In this document: in pieces, positions 44,696-53,728 of the stretch
Layout of the letters: every line of letters begins with the position of its first letter
How positions within the stretch are numbered: position 1 is the stretch's first letter
Origin: Planctobacterium sp047947135
GTDB taxonomy: Bacteria > Pseudomonadota > Gammaproteobacteria > Enterobacterales > Alteromonadaceae
Direction of reading: 5' to 3'
Assembly (NCBI GenBank): GCA_047947135.1
Contig: CP170457.1
Location: 930,001 to 994,000 of the forward strand
DNA: 64,000 nucleotides
Program-made: the position numbers and the translations under genes
Notes under the pieces: model-generated
Databases searched by the model: none
What the model was told of the DNA's origin: nothing
The model's input: the letters and a program-made list of their open reading frames with translations, nothing else

Positions 44696-45646
44696 ATGAA
44701 CATTGTAACGCCGGTTCCAACTGCAATTCCATTCACAACTTCGAATGTGAATACGGAATCGGCTCGCCGTGATAATGCATTAAGAGAAACCATTCCACAG
44801 GTTTCTCAAACAGAAAACTCAGCTGCTGAAAGTGGTTTGGGTTCTGAGTCTGATCGCATCAAAAAAAATGCTCAGCTCAATCAGCCAATCACTTACGAGC
44901 GTCCTACACCACAACAATCACAAGGTGAAGCACAAGAAGGTGCCTTTGCGGGCAGAGATAATGGTGAAGATCCCAGTGCCGGTAAAGAGAGTGCTGAGCA
45001 ACAGCAAAAGCAAGCGCAAGAAAAGCGTGAAGTTCAAGAATTAAAGGCACGTGACAGAGAAGTACGCGCTCACGAGCAAGCTCATGCAGCTGTGGGTGGT
45101 GAATATGCGGGCTCGCCAAGTTACGAGTTTGAGACGGGGCCGGATGGTCAGCAATATGCGGTTGGCGGCGAAGTGTCGATTGATATTTCAGAGGAGTCAG
45201 ATCCACAGGAAACCTTGCAAAAAATGCAGCAGGTTCGTGCCGCAGCTTTAGCGCCTAATGATCCATCCCCCCAGGATTTACGCGTAGCTGGAGAGGCTAG
45301 CCGAAAAGCCTCAGAAGCCAGGGCCGACATTGCTGAAGATAACAATGAAGCGCGTCTGGAATCTATTGAAAAGGTGTTCGAAGGTGAGCCCGGAGGCTCA
45401 GCGATAAACGAGCCACCTGCGTTGGACGATATTGTCGACGGAGGAGCGGTTGGTGCCCCTACTCGTCGTTTAGAAGAAGACAGCGATCCCGTTGCGGAAG
45501 CCGTCGGACTGGAAACCAGTGGTGATGAGTTTAAACAACAACTGGCTTCAAGAAGCGCGGAAATCTTAAAGCGCGTTGATGTTATTAGTGGATTTTACCA
45601 ACAGGCAACAGAGCCCCGCGCATCAGGTTTTCAGCAAACAGCCTAG
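44696..45646 (+). CDS. SprA-related putative metalloprotease
   Basis: 316 residues. A long, polar, Gln/Glu-rich disordered N-terminus (1-115) leads to the conserved core RDREVRAHEQAHAAVGG with an HExxH zinc motif (His126, His130), then YEFETGPDGQQYAVGGEV. The C-terminal half is acidic and low in complexity. This is the SprA-related (CJM1_0395-like) family, whose function is not settled. No signal peptide is visible. Probably co-transcribed with the gene before it from the sigma-28-like promoter. Confidence 0.82.
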   Translation: MNIVTPVPTAIPFTTSNVNTESARRDNALRETIPQVSQTENSAAESGLGSESDRIKKNAQLNQPITYERPTPQQSQGEAQEGAFAGRDNGEDPSAGKESAEQQQKQAQEKREVQELKARDREVRAHEQAHAAVGGEYAGSPSYEFETGPDGQQYAVGGEVSIDISEESDPQETLQKMQQVRAAALAPNDPSPQDLRVAGEASRKASEARADIAEDNNEARLESIEKVFEGEPGGSAINEPPALDDIVDGGAVGAPTRRLEEDSDPVAEAVGLETSGDEFKQQLASRSAEILKRVDVISGFYQQATEPRASGFQQTA

Positions 45647-45700
45647 GTTAACAGTCCTTACCAACGCATTTCGCCTTAGCGACTTCCTATTTCCGACAAT

Positions 45701-48025
45701 TTAGTTCTTTTTCGCTTTTGCAAAAGCATCGGCGAAGGCATTACCCATGGCACTATTTGCGGGTTTAGTAGCCGTTGGTCGTTTTTCGGATTTTACTTTC
45801 GACGGTTTATTATGGGGTTGCTTCTGCGCAGCCGTTTTTGCTTCGGTAACATCATCCTCTAGACGCATTGTCAAAGAAATACGTCTTCTGGATTTGTCTA
45901 TTTCCATGACTTTAACTTTCACAATATCCCCCGCTTTGACAACTTCACGTGGGTCGCTGATGAACTTATTGGTCATGCAGGAAATGTGCACCAGGCCATC
46001 CTGATGTACGCCTAAATCAATGAATGCACCAAAATTTGCAACATTGCTCACGACTCCTTCCAGGATCATTCCCAGTTTCAAATCATCCAGGGTTTCAATG
46101 CCGTCTTTAAATTTAGCTGTTTTGAATTCTGGGCGCGGATCTCGACCAGGTTTTAATAATTCGGCAAATATATCTTTAATGGTCGGTGTTCCGAATTGCG
46201 CTGTCGCAAATTCTTCGGCATTTAGCTTGACGACTATCTCGCTGTTGCCAATCATTTCCGCAACTTTAAGTCCCTTTTGCTGGGCAATATTCTCAACCAG
46301 CGAATAAGCTTCCGGGTGCACTGCAGAAGAGTCCAAAGGGTTATTTCCCTGATTTATCCGCAAGAAACCGGCACATTGCTCAAAGACTTTTGGACCCAAA
46401 CGGGATACTTTCTGTAATTCCTGTCGGTTCTGAATACCTCCTTGTTGGTTGCGCAAGGCGATAATATTTTGTGCCAGAGTTTTATTCAGACCAGAAACGT
46501 GGCTTAGCAGGGCGGGGGAGGCAGTATTCAGATCTACGCCAACGGCATTTACACAGTCTTCAATGACTGCTGTTAACGCTTGTCCTAAATGACTTTGACT
46601 GACGTCGTGCTGATACTGGCCAACCCCAATCGCTTTTGGCTCTATTTTTACCAATTCCGCCAATGGATCCTGAATTCTGCGGGCAATGGACACCGCGCCG
46701 CGTAACGACACATCCATGTCCGGAAGTTCTTCTGACGCTAATTCTGATGCTGAATACACCGAAGCGCCTGCCTCGCTGACAATCAGTCTGGTCAGTTTTA
46801 ATTCGGGGGCCTGCTTCATGAGTTCTGCGACAAGGCGATCGGTTTCTCTCGAACCTGTACCATTGCCGATACTGACCAATTCCACTTTGTGTTGTTGGCA
46901 AAGGTTTTTTAGGGTTCTTAAGGACTTGTCCCAATGGTTTTGTGGTGCATGCGGGTAAATGACATGAGTCGCAATAACCCGACCTATCTGATCAACAATG
47001 GCGACCTTAACCCCGGTGCGTAAACCAGGATCCAGACCCATTGTGACTTTGGGGCCTGCAGGAGCTGCCATCAGCAAGTCCTTCAGGTTAGAGGCGAATA
47101 CGTTAATGGCGTCCGTTTCTGCCTTCTCGCGTAACTGAGCAAAAAGCTCATTTTCCATGTACATAAATACTTTGATTTTCCAGGTCCACTGGATAACCCC
47201 TTTTAACCATTTTTCAGCGGTTTTTCCTTGTAATTTTCGCAACGGTAAACCGATATGATCAGCAATAATATGTTCACAATGGCTGGGCTCACCTGCTGGC
47301 AACTCCGGCTCAATCATCATGCTTACTTTTAAAAAGCCATCATTACGACCGCGAAACATCGCCAAAGCTCTGTGAGAAGGTGTTTTGAGTAAAGCCTCTT
47401 GATGGTCAAAATAATCGTTAAACTTGGCTGCTTCTTTTTCTTTACCGGCAATGACGTCACTTTTGATCAGAGCATTTTTTTGCAGGTACTGACGAATTTT
47501 TTGCAATAGCGTGGCATCTTCAGCAAAGCGTTCCATTAATATGTATTTAGCACCATCTAAGGCTGCCTTAACGTCTGACACCTGCTCCGATATAAAATCC
47601 TGTGCTTTGCTTTCCGGGTCACTATCCGGTTGTTCAAGCAACAGTGCCGCTAATGGCGCGAGTCCTTGTTCTTTGGCTATCTCGCCTTTGGTGCGCCGCT
47701 TGGGTTTATAAGGTAAATATAGCTCTTCAAGCTCAGTCTTACTTAAGCACTGGTCAATTGCTGTCTTAAGATCACCAGACAGCTTGCCTTGTTCGTCAAT
47801 GGATTTGCTAATGACCTGCTTACGGGCCTGCAACTCTCGTAAGTAGGTGAGACGCTGCTCCAGTTTGCGCAACTGGACATCGTCCAATCCTTGTGTCGCT
47901 TCTTTTCGATAGCGGGCAATGAAGGGCACCGTTGCACCTTCATCCAGAAGTTTGGTTGCCACGGCAACCTGGCCTGCGTTGACCTGTAATTCAGAAGCAA
48001 GATGCTCGAAAATTAATTGTGACAT
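45701..48025 (-). CDS. tex: Tex family RNA-binding transcription accessory protein
   Basis: 774 residues, the usual Tex length. Order: N-terminal helical HTH-like region, YqgF-like RNase H fold (TMGLDPGLRTGVKVAIVD near 325), helix-hairpin-helix repeats (VDLNTASPALLSHVSGL), and a C-terminal S1 RNA-binding domain (about 645-720, GMILEGVVSNVANFGAFIDLG). A basic Lys/Pro-rich tail ends the protein. Tex (YhgF) binds nucleic acids during transcription and is linked to stress and virulence. greB lies upstream on the same strand (92 bp), as in E. coli. Confidence 0.96.
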   Translation of the reverse strand: MSQLIFEHLASELQVNAGQVAVATKLLDEGATVPFIARYRKEATQGLDDVQLRKLEQRLTYLRELQARKQVISKSIDEQGKLSGDLKTAIDQCLSKTELEELYLPYKPKRRTKGEIAKEQGLAPLAALLLEQPDSDPESKAQDFISEQVSDVKAALDGAKYILMERFAEDATLLQKIRQYLQKNALIKSDVIAGKEKEAAKFNDYFDHQEALLKTPSHRALAMFRGRNDGFLKVSMMIEPELPAGEPSHCEHIIADHIGLPLRKLQGKTAEKWLKGVIQWTWKIKVFMYMENELFAQLREKAETDAINVFASNLKDLLMAAPAGPKVTMGLDPGLRTGVKVAIVDQIGRVIATHVIYPHAPQNHWDKSLRTLKNLCQQHKVELVSIGNGTGSRETDRLVAELMKQAPELKLTRLIVSEAGASVYSASELASEELPDMDVSLRGAVSIARRIQDPLAELVKIEPKAIGVGQYQHDVSQSHLGQALTAVIEDCVNAVGVDLNTASPALLSHVSGLNKTLAQNIIALRNQQGGIQNRQELQKVSRLGPKVFEQCAGFLRINQGNNPLDSSAVHPEAYSLVENIAQQKGLKVAEMIGNSEIVVKLNAEEFATAQFGTPTIKDIFAELLKPGRDPRPEFKTAKFKDGIETLDDLKLGMILEGVVSNVANFGAFIDLGVHQDGLVHISCMTNKFISDPREVVKAGDIVKVKVMEIDKSRRRISLTMRLEDDVTEAKTAAQKQPHNKPSKVKSEKRPTATKPANSAMGNAFADAFAKAKKN

Positions 48026-48117
48026 GCGTAATTCCGTCGCAGATAAGCATTAGAGAAAACGGCTATATTGGGGGTTTTTGCCTTTTTACAATGCAAGTTA
48101 CTCACATTATGCCGCCC

Positions 48118-48600
48118 TTAGGATTGTTCATATTCAATTTGATTAATGTACCAAATAGTTTCTGTTTCCGGTGTTCTGACGATTGCTTCGTCTCCCACTT
48201 CTTTTTTTAATAGTGCTCTGGCCATAGGTGAATCGATGGAAATGCCATCTTTACGGCCGAATATTTCATCATAACCCACAATTTGAAATTGCTTTTCCTG
48301 GCCCGATTCATTTTCGACACTTACCCAGGCACCAAAAAATACTTTGCCTTGTTGTTCTGGTGAGGGGTCCACAATTTTCAGTTGTTCCAAGCGTTTTGTG
48401 AGGTATCGAATACGCCGATCAATTTCTCGCAATTTCCGTTTATTTTCTTTGTAATCGGCGTTCTCACTACGATCACCAAGACTGGCTGCCCATGTCACTT
48501 TTTGAGTAATTTCAGGTCGCTCTGTCCGCCACAGGTAGGACAACTCTTCCTGCATTCGTAGATAACCTTTTCGGGTAATAAGCGGAGTATGCTTTGCCAT
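48118..48600 (-). CDS. greB: Transcription elongation factor GreB
   Basis: GreB reactivates backtracked RNA polymerase by stimulating transcript cleavage. 160 residues: N-terminal coiled coil with the acidic tip GDRSENADYKENK, then an FKBP-like C-domain. The GreB-type basic helix (KRKLREIDRRIRYLTKRLEQ) distinguishes it from GreA. It starts at 48600, and its upstream region is AT-rich with a possible structured RNA further out. It is followed by tex. Confidence 0.96.
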   Translation of the reverse strand: MAKHTPLITRKGYLRMQEELSYLWRTERPEITQKVTWAASLGDRSENADYKENKRKLREIDRRIRYLTKRLEQLKIVDPSPEQQGKVFFGAWVSVENESGQEKQFQIVGYDEIFGRKDGISIDSPMARALLKKEVGDEAIVRTPETETIWYINQIEYEQS

Positions 48601-48760
48601 AAATTAAATAATTATTAAATACAACCTGTTACGTAAAATTGCGCTATTTTTACTGAGTGCACCGGGAAATTCTCTAATATTAAACTATTATTAATTTAAT
48701 AGCAGTGCTTTAAGGGAGGTGTCATCGTTCCTTTGAGATTGTGTTATTTTGCAATGAATC

Positions 48761-48906
48761 CGGAGTACACGCAATAACTGCAAGCGTGCTCCGCCAAAGC
48801 TTCAGCAAACGCTGAATTATACAAAACCCGATTACTTTTTGGGTTAATGCACGAAAAGGTGCACAGGAATTAGGTTCGGTAGGGAAATTGCCGAGACAAA
48901 AAACGA
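48761..48906 (+). ncRNA. Candidate structured small RNA between greB and fkpA
   Basis: Five hairpins follow one another. CGGAG-TA-CACGC / GCGTG-CTCCG (48761-48793, TA bulge); TTCAGC / GCTGAA (48801-48816); AACCC / GGGTT (48825-48845); TGCAC / GTGCA (48848-48863); TCGGTA / TGCCGA with loop GGGAAAT (48876-48894). A strong terminator (48907-48939) then follows. No reading frame of note crosses the region. Together they fill most of the 367-bp gap 48601-48967. The strand and the existence of a transcript are inference; it could also be a structured UTR. GGA in one loop hints at CsrA binding but is weak evidence. Confidence 0.4.
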
Positions 48907-48939
48907 AAAAGCCGGTCTTGTAAGCCCGGCTTTTCTTTT
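48907..48939. terminator. Bidirectional rho-independent terminator downstream of fkpA
   Basis: The stem AAAAGCCGG / CCGGCTTTT (48907-48915 and 48926-48934) has T-rich tails on both strands (TTTTCTTTT on plus, a longer T run on minus). It should end fkpA on the minus strand and could end a plus-strand transcript from the hairpin-rich region. Confidence 0.85.
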
Positions 48940-48967
48940 GCCGCTAGGTTATTCGCGTTGCGCAGGA

Positions 48968-49729
48968 CTATTCAGCCTGTTCAGACTCTATACCTAAAAG
49001 TTCTACGTCAAATACTAAGGTAGAGTTTGGACCAATCTTCCCTGTTGCACGCTCGCCATAGGCCAGATGTGCTGGGATGTGGAAACGGTATTTTGAACCG
49101 ACATTCATCAGCTGTACGCCTTCAGTCCAACCTTTTATGACTCGATTAAGCGGGAATACGGCTGGCTCGCCACGATCATAGGACGAATCAAACACAGTTC
49201 CATCAATCAGCGTGCCGTGATAATGCACTTTTACCGTGTCTTCGGCACTGGGTTTATTTCCCTCGCCTTGTTCGATAACTTCGTACTGTATACCTGATTC
49301 GGTTGACATTACGCCATCACGTTTGGCATTTTCAACAAGATAGGCCTGGCCTTCTTCAAGGTTCTTTTCACCCTGCATTGCGGCTTGCTCTTGTTGTTTC
49401 GCTTGCATGGTCGCTTGAATTTCCTGGATGACCTTGGCGGTTTCTTCCTGGGTCATAATTGCGTTGCCATTGATGGCCGCTGAGAATCCTTTGACTACCA
49501 GCTCTTTGTCCAAAACTAAACCAAGTTTTTCTTGTTGTTCAAATTGACCGCTGATGTATTGACCGATGTTTTCACCCAACGCATAAGATTGCGTTTCTTC
49601 CTGTGTTTTAAGATCGGCTTTTGTAATCACTGCTGCATTTTCCTGTGAGGTTTTATCTGTGGATTCTTGTTGACAGGCACTGAGACCCAATACGCTGACT
49701 AAAGATAAGGCTAGGGCCTTGTATTTCAT
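48968..49729 (-). CDS. fkpA: FKBP-type peptidyl-prolyl isomerase FkpA, lipoprotein
   Basis: 253 residues. Signal peptide with lipobox LSAC (Cys19), an N-terminal helical dimerisation domain (about 40-140, with Gln/Glu-rich helix), then the FKBP domain (about 150-250) with VKVHYHGTLIDGTVFDSSY and HIPAHLAYGE. It speeds proline isomerisation and acts as a chaperone in the periplasm. The lipobox means it is membrane-anchored here, whereas E. coli FkpA is soluble. It is close to slyX, as in E. coli. Confidence 0.93.
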   Translation of the reverse strand: MKYKALALSLVSVLGLSACQQESTDKTSQENAAVITKADLKTQEETQSYALGENIGQYISGQFEQQEKLGLVLDKELVVKGFSAAINGNAIMTQEETAKVIQEIQATMQAKQQEQAAMQGEKNLEEGQAYLVENAKRDGVMSTESGIQYEVIEQGEGNKPSAEDTVKVHYHGTLIDGTVFDSSYDRGEPAVFPLNRVIKGWTEGVQLMNVGSKYRFHIPAHLAYGERATGKIGPNSTLVFDVELLGIESEQAE

Positions 49730-49858
49730 TATCTACTCCAGTTAGTTTGAAGATTTCCTGAATTGTAAAAGCTGCTGATTGTTGCGAGCAGTTTTAAATC
49801 AAAGCGCTTATACTAAACTCATCTGACTGGCAACGAAACCCTAAATTAGTATTCATCA

Positions 49859-50830
49859 ATGCGCTTTCCTGTAAATTTACTCCTGCTCTGCATCCTGTTG
49901 TTACATGGCTGCGGTTTGAAGACTGATAAAGCGGTACTGTCTTTCCAGCATGCTGACGATGGTACCCAAGCAGCTGATATTGCCGCAAATGGCAAGGTCA
50001 GCGTGGTATCCAGTATTGATCTGGGTTTGTTGGTTTGGGATCTGGAATACGATCAGAAAATTTATCAGTGGGGTGTAGGTGGTGAAGGGGCAAATCTGAT
50101 TTCTAATGTTAGGATTGCCTTTGATTCATCCTATGTGGTGAGTTCTGACAGAGATTCGTTTGCTTTATGGAATCTTCAAAATGGGGAGCCTGAAGGTTTC
50201 TGGCGAATTGACGAGTCAACTATTCGTGATGTGGCTGTTGCAGATCAGGGAGTCGGTATTCTGGTGGGCAGGGGCAATGGCACCGTATTGTTCTTTGAAC
50301 CATTTAGCGGTCGCAGACTGGAGTTTCTGGGCCATCAGGAAAAAATAAACTCTGTTGATATTTCCCCTAATGGTCGCTATGCCCTGACCGGCAGCAACGA
50401 CTATGTTGCCTACTTATGGGATACGCAAAGCGGTCAGGTTATTTATCGTTTTGATCATCCGACCCGAGTGACTAAGGTGGCGATCGATCCTAAAGGGCGC
50501 TATTTATTTACAGCGGATAGTCAAAAAGCGGCACGGATTTGGGACGTACAAACTGGCAAAGAAGTTAGTAATCTGTCTTTCATACAACGTCAAAAAATCT
50601 TTACTGCGGTTGAGTTTTCTGATGATGGCTCCAAATTGTTAACCGGCTCGCCTAATCGCCACCTGTCTATGTGGGATGTTGCTACGGGGGAGCTATTGGA
50701 GTCCTGGCGAGTAAAACCCAATGAACATGCTATTGGAAAGAGTGCCATTGTTTATGCTGTAGGGTTTTATAATGAGGGGCAGGTGATATCTGAAAGCAGT
50801 TCCGGGTGGGCTGAAGTATGGGATTTATAA
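49859..50830 (+). CDS. WD40-repeat lipoprotein
   Basis: 323 residues. A signal peptide with lipobox LLHGC (Cys18) is followed by about six or seven WD40 blades across the rest, for example HQEKINSVDISPNGRYALTG followed by SNDYVAYLWD, and later DGSKLLTGSPNRHLSMWD. It is a beta-propeller for protein contacts, probably in the periplasm at a membrane; partner unknown. slyX begins 1 bp after its stop, so they are co-transcribed. It is divergent from fkpA (129 bp apart). Confidence 0.85.
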   Translation: MRFPVNLLLLCILLLHGCGLKTDKAVLSFQHADDGTQAADIAANGKVSVVSSIDLGLLVWDLEYDQKIYQWGVGGEGANLISNVRIAFDSSYVVSSDRDSFALWNLQNGEPEGFWRIDESTIRDVAVADQGVGILVGRGNGTVLFFEPFSGRRLEFLGHQEKINSVDISPNGRYALTGSNDYVAYLWDTQSGQVIYRFDHPTRVTKVAIDPKGRYLFTADSQKAARIWDVQTGKEVSNLSFIQRQKIFTAVEFSDDGSKLLTGSPNRHLSMWDVATGELLESWRVKPNEHAIGKSAIVYAVGFYNEGQVISESSSGWAEVWDL

Positions 50831-50831
50831 C

Positions 50832-51041
50832 GTGGATATATCAGAAAAAATTACTGAATTGCAGACTAAAATGGCATTTCAGGAACATACCATTGAAACA
50901 TTAAATGACGCGTTATTTGCTCAGCAAAAACAGATTCAAGAATTACAGTACCAATTGACGCACATTAAAAACAAACTCAAACAGGTGACGACCAATCACA
51001 TGGCCGATGAATCAGAAGAGACACCACCACCGCATTATTAA
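50832..51041 (+). CDS. slyX: SlyX family protein
   Basis: 69 residues from a GTG start. A coiled coil (about 5-50) is followed by a short acidic stretch and the characteristic terminal PPPHY. The function is unknown. It is located beside fkpA in many gammaproteobacteria. Its stop overlaps the 3' end of the convergent yheV by 4 bp. Confidence 0.92.
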   Translation: MDISEKITELQTKMAFQEHTIETLNDALFAQQKQIQELQYQLTHIKNKLKQVTTNHMADESEETPPPHY

Positions 51042-51277
51042 TCTTCTTTATCGCTCGGCTTAAAAATGCCTATGACATTCTCACTGTCGCGGGTTTTCTT
51101 CGATATCGTATCGTCAACCTGAGACTTTTGATAACTGCATTGGGCGCAGGCGAGTTTCTCAACATTGTTCTCGAAATATAAATATAATGAGTCGAATGAA
51201 CGGCATTGTGGACAGGTTGCGCCGGCAATAAATCGTTTTTTCAATGTGTTGGTCGCATAGGCAGTGAATGAGCACAT
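51038..51277 (-). CDS. yheV: YheV family zinc-ribbon protein
   Basis: 79 residues. KKRFIAGATCPQC and LACAQCSYQ form two CxxC knuckles for a zinc ribbon, and the tail VIGIFKP is the family signature. The function is unknown. The first 12 residues exceed the family, and a TTG at codon 12 (giving MKKRFIAG) may be the true start; neither start has a clear ribosome binding site. It is divergent from yheS with 41 bp between. Confidence 0.88.
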   Translation of the reverse strand: MCSFTAYATNTLKKRFIAGATCPQCRSFDSLYLYFENNVEKLACAQCSYQKSQVDDTISKKTRDSENVIGIFKPSDKED

Positions 51278-51318
51278 GATAGCAAAGCTTAATTAGGAAC
51301 CACAAATTACAAGTAGTT

Positions 51319-53226
51319 ATGATCAAATTTGAAAACATGAGCCTCTTTCGTGGCACCAAGGCGTTGTTCGAGCATGTCAATGCACAAATTCATGCGGGTC
51401 AAAAGCTCGGGATTATTGGTCGCAATGGCTGCGGAAAATCCAGTTTATTTGCATTACTGCAGGGGCAATTGAGTAGCGAAACTGGCGACTGTTATTTGCC
51501 CCCTGAATGGCGCATAGCATCAGTGGCACAGCACACCCCCAGTACCAGCCAGTCGGCGTTGCAATATGTCATTGACGGTCACATTCAGTTTCGTCAGATT
51601 GAGGCGCAATATCATCAGGCGTTAGCTGAGGACAAGGGTATTCTTGCCGCTGAATTACACGGCAAACTTCAGGACCTGGGGGCCGATACCATCGAAGCCA
51701 GAGCCGGTTCTATATTATCGGGCTTGGGGTTCGATATTGCGCAAATCACGTTGCCGGTAAATAGCTTTTCCGGTGGCTGGCGGATGCGTTTAAACTTGGC
51801 TCAGGCATTACTACTGGATGCCGATTTGATGCTGCTTGATGAGCCCACTAACCACCTGGATTTAGATGCGGTTATCTGGTTAGAGCGCTGGCTGGCCAGT
51901 TTTCGCGGCACACTCTTACTCATTTCCCACGATCGTGAGTTTCTCGATGCCGTAACGCAATATACGGTGAGCTTCGAGTTGGGCTCCTTAGTTATCTACA
52001 ATGGTAATTACTCTTCTTTTGAGCGCCAGCAGATTGAAAAGCTTCGTCAGCAGGATATTGCTCACCAGAAACAGCAGGAAAAAAAGGCTCACCTGCAAAA
52101 GTTTATTGATAGGTTTGGTGCTAAAGCGTCTAAGGCAAAACAGGCAAATGCTCGTAAAAAGCAACTGGAAAAACTACTTGAAGTGCTACCTGCTCACCAA
52201 GAGTCAGCATTCTCTTTTTCTTTTTCGGCACCGGAGAGTTTGCCTAATCCATTGATTAATATGGATAAACTATCAGCTGGTTACGAATCTTCGGTTATTT
52301 TGGAAAACATTAAACTCAATCTGGTCCCAGGAAGCCGTATCGGTATATTGGGTAAGAATGGGGCGGGTAAATCTACATTGTTAAAAACAATTGCAGGGAT
52401 ATTACCCCCGATTGCAGGTGAATGTCACATAGCAAAAGGGCTCAGAGTGGGTTATTTCCATCAACACCAATTGGAACAGCTTGATCCCCTTGCCAGTCCA
52501 CTACTGCACCTGCAACGACTGGACTCACAGGCGAAAGAACAGGCATTACGAGACTTTCTGGGTTCGTTTCAGTTTCAAGGAGACAAAGCTCTTGAGCCGG
52601 TAGCCCCTATGTCTGGTGGTGAAAAAGCACGATTAGCGTTGGCCATGATTGTTTACCAAAGACCTAATCTGTTGATTCTGGACGAACCGACTAATCACCT
52701 CGATATGGTGACCCGAGATGCATTAAATCTTGCGCTACAGGAGTTTAGTGGGGCTATGTTATTGGTATCCCACGACCGCTTTTTAGTGAGTGCAGTCTGT
52801 GACGAGTATTATTTAGTCGCAGACCGTCGGGTAGGTCCGTTTAGCGGTGATATGCAGGATTACCAGACGTGGGTACTTACTAAGGACAGGCAGGAAAAAA
52901 CAACAACAGAGCAGCAAAACAGCCTTTCAAGGAAGGATCTAAAGCGTTTACAAGCAGAATTTCGTAAACAGCAACAACCTGTAAAAAAGGCGGTTGAACA
53001 AGCGGAAGCGCAAATGCAAAGGCTGCATCAGCAAATATCAGAAAATGATGCACAATTGGCTGATCCTGTTATCTATGAAGAGCAATCTAAAGCAAAGTTA
53101 AAAGCGCTTATTGCACAACAAGCTGAGTTCAAAACCGCTCTGGAAGAAACAGAACTACGGTGGTTAGAGTTGACGGAACAACTTGAAGAAGCCAAAGCAC
53201 AATTCGAACGTGAGCAGAATGCCTAA
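51319..53226 (+). CDS. yheS: ABC-F family ATPase YheS
   Basis: 635 residues with two ABC domains and no membrane part. Walker A motifs are GRNGCGKSS and GKNGAGKST, signatures FSGGWRMR and MSGGEKAR, and Walker B motifs LMLLDEPTNHLDLD and LLILDEPTNHLDM. A linker coiled coil lies between the domains, and a C-terminal coiled coil near 525-635. ABC-F proteins act on the ribosome in translation. The stop overlaps the next gene by 8 bp. Confidence 0.95.
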   Translation: MIKFENMSLFRGTKALFEHVNAQIHAGQKLGIIGRNGCGKSSLFALLQGQLSSETGDCYLPPEWRIASVAQHTPSTSQSALQYVIDGHIQFRQIEAQYHQALAEDKGILAAELHGKLQDLGADTIEARAGSILSGLGFDIAQITLPVNSFSGGWRMRLNLAQALLLDADLMLLDEPTNHLDLDAVIWLERWLASFRGTLLLISHDREFLDAVTQYTVSFELGSLVIYNGNYSSFERQQIEKLRQQDIAHQKQQEKKAHLQKFIDRFGAKASKAKQANARKKQLEKLLEVLPAHQESAFSFSFSAPESLPNPLINMDKLSAGYESSVILENIKLNLVPGSRIGILGKNGAGKSTLLKTIAGILPPIAGECHIAKGLRVGYFHQHQLEQLDPLASPLLHLQRLDSQAKEQALRDFLGSFQFQGDKALEPVAPMSGGEKARLALAMIVYQRPNLLILDEPTNHLDMVTRDALNLALQEFSGAMLLVSHDRFLVSAVCDEYYLVADRRVGPFSGDMQDYQTWVLTKDRQEKTTTEQQNSLSRKDLKRLQAEFRKQQQPVKKAVEQAEAQMQRLHQQISENDAQLADPVIYEEQSKAKLKALIAQQAEFKTALEETELRWLELTEQLEEAKAQFEREQNA

Positions 53227-53728
53227 CTTTACCGATACTACTTTGTTCTGGCAGTTTGCTGTAGCGGTATACGAGACTGATAGCATGCAGGAAATCTGCC
53301 TGCACTTTCAAGATTCGTATGGTTTGAATGTGAATCTGTTATTACTCTGTGTGTGGCTGGATGCCCATCATTGTGCAATAAACAATGACGATTTTGTTAC
53401 CTTGCAAGACGCAATTACCGAGACAGACAGGGAGCTGCACTTGCTGCGAGAAAAACGCAAAGGGTTTGACCGCAAATCTGACGCTTATCGTTGCATCCTG
53501 GCCAATGAGTTAGAAGTCGAAGCGCAACAACAATGTCAGTTACTGCTTACACTGACCTCTGTGTCGATTAAAAGGGTGACCCAAGGTACACGACCAGATG
53601 CGACATTACACGCCTACCTAAAACAGGGGGGGGTAGAGGACAAGAGTGTTTATTTATCTGATCTAAAACAAGTATTAAAGAAGAATAACTATTTTTATAA
53701 CTTAATTAGAAGCAATGACAAAGGCTAA
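53219..53728 (+). CDS. TIGR02444 family protein
   Basis: 169 residues from ATG 53219, which overlaps the yheS stop. The helical pattern FWQFAVAVYETDSMQEICLH and LNVNLLLLCVWLD is typical of this uncharacterised gammaproteobacterial family. It ends 14 bp inside yheT, so yheS, this gene and yheT are translationally linked. No enzymatic motif is visible. The frame extends 12 codons upstream inside yheS, but the family N-terminus fits the later ATG. Confidence 0.85.
   Translation: MPNFTDTTLFWQFAVAVYETDSMQEICLHFQDSYGLNVNLLLLCVWLDAHHCAINNDDFVTLQDAITETDRELHLLREKRKGFDRKSDAYRCILANELEVEAQQQCQLLLTLTSVSIKRVTQGTRPDATLHAYLKQGGVEDKSVYLSDLKQVLKKNNYFYNLIRSNDKG

Noticed and set aside
44670..44700. Shared string GGTTCGGTAGG here and at 48873-48883
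   Set aside because: The match is about 11 bp with no similarity outside it, so it is probably chance.
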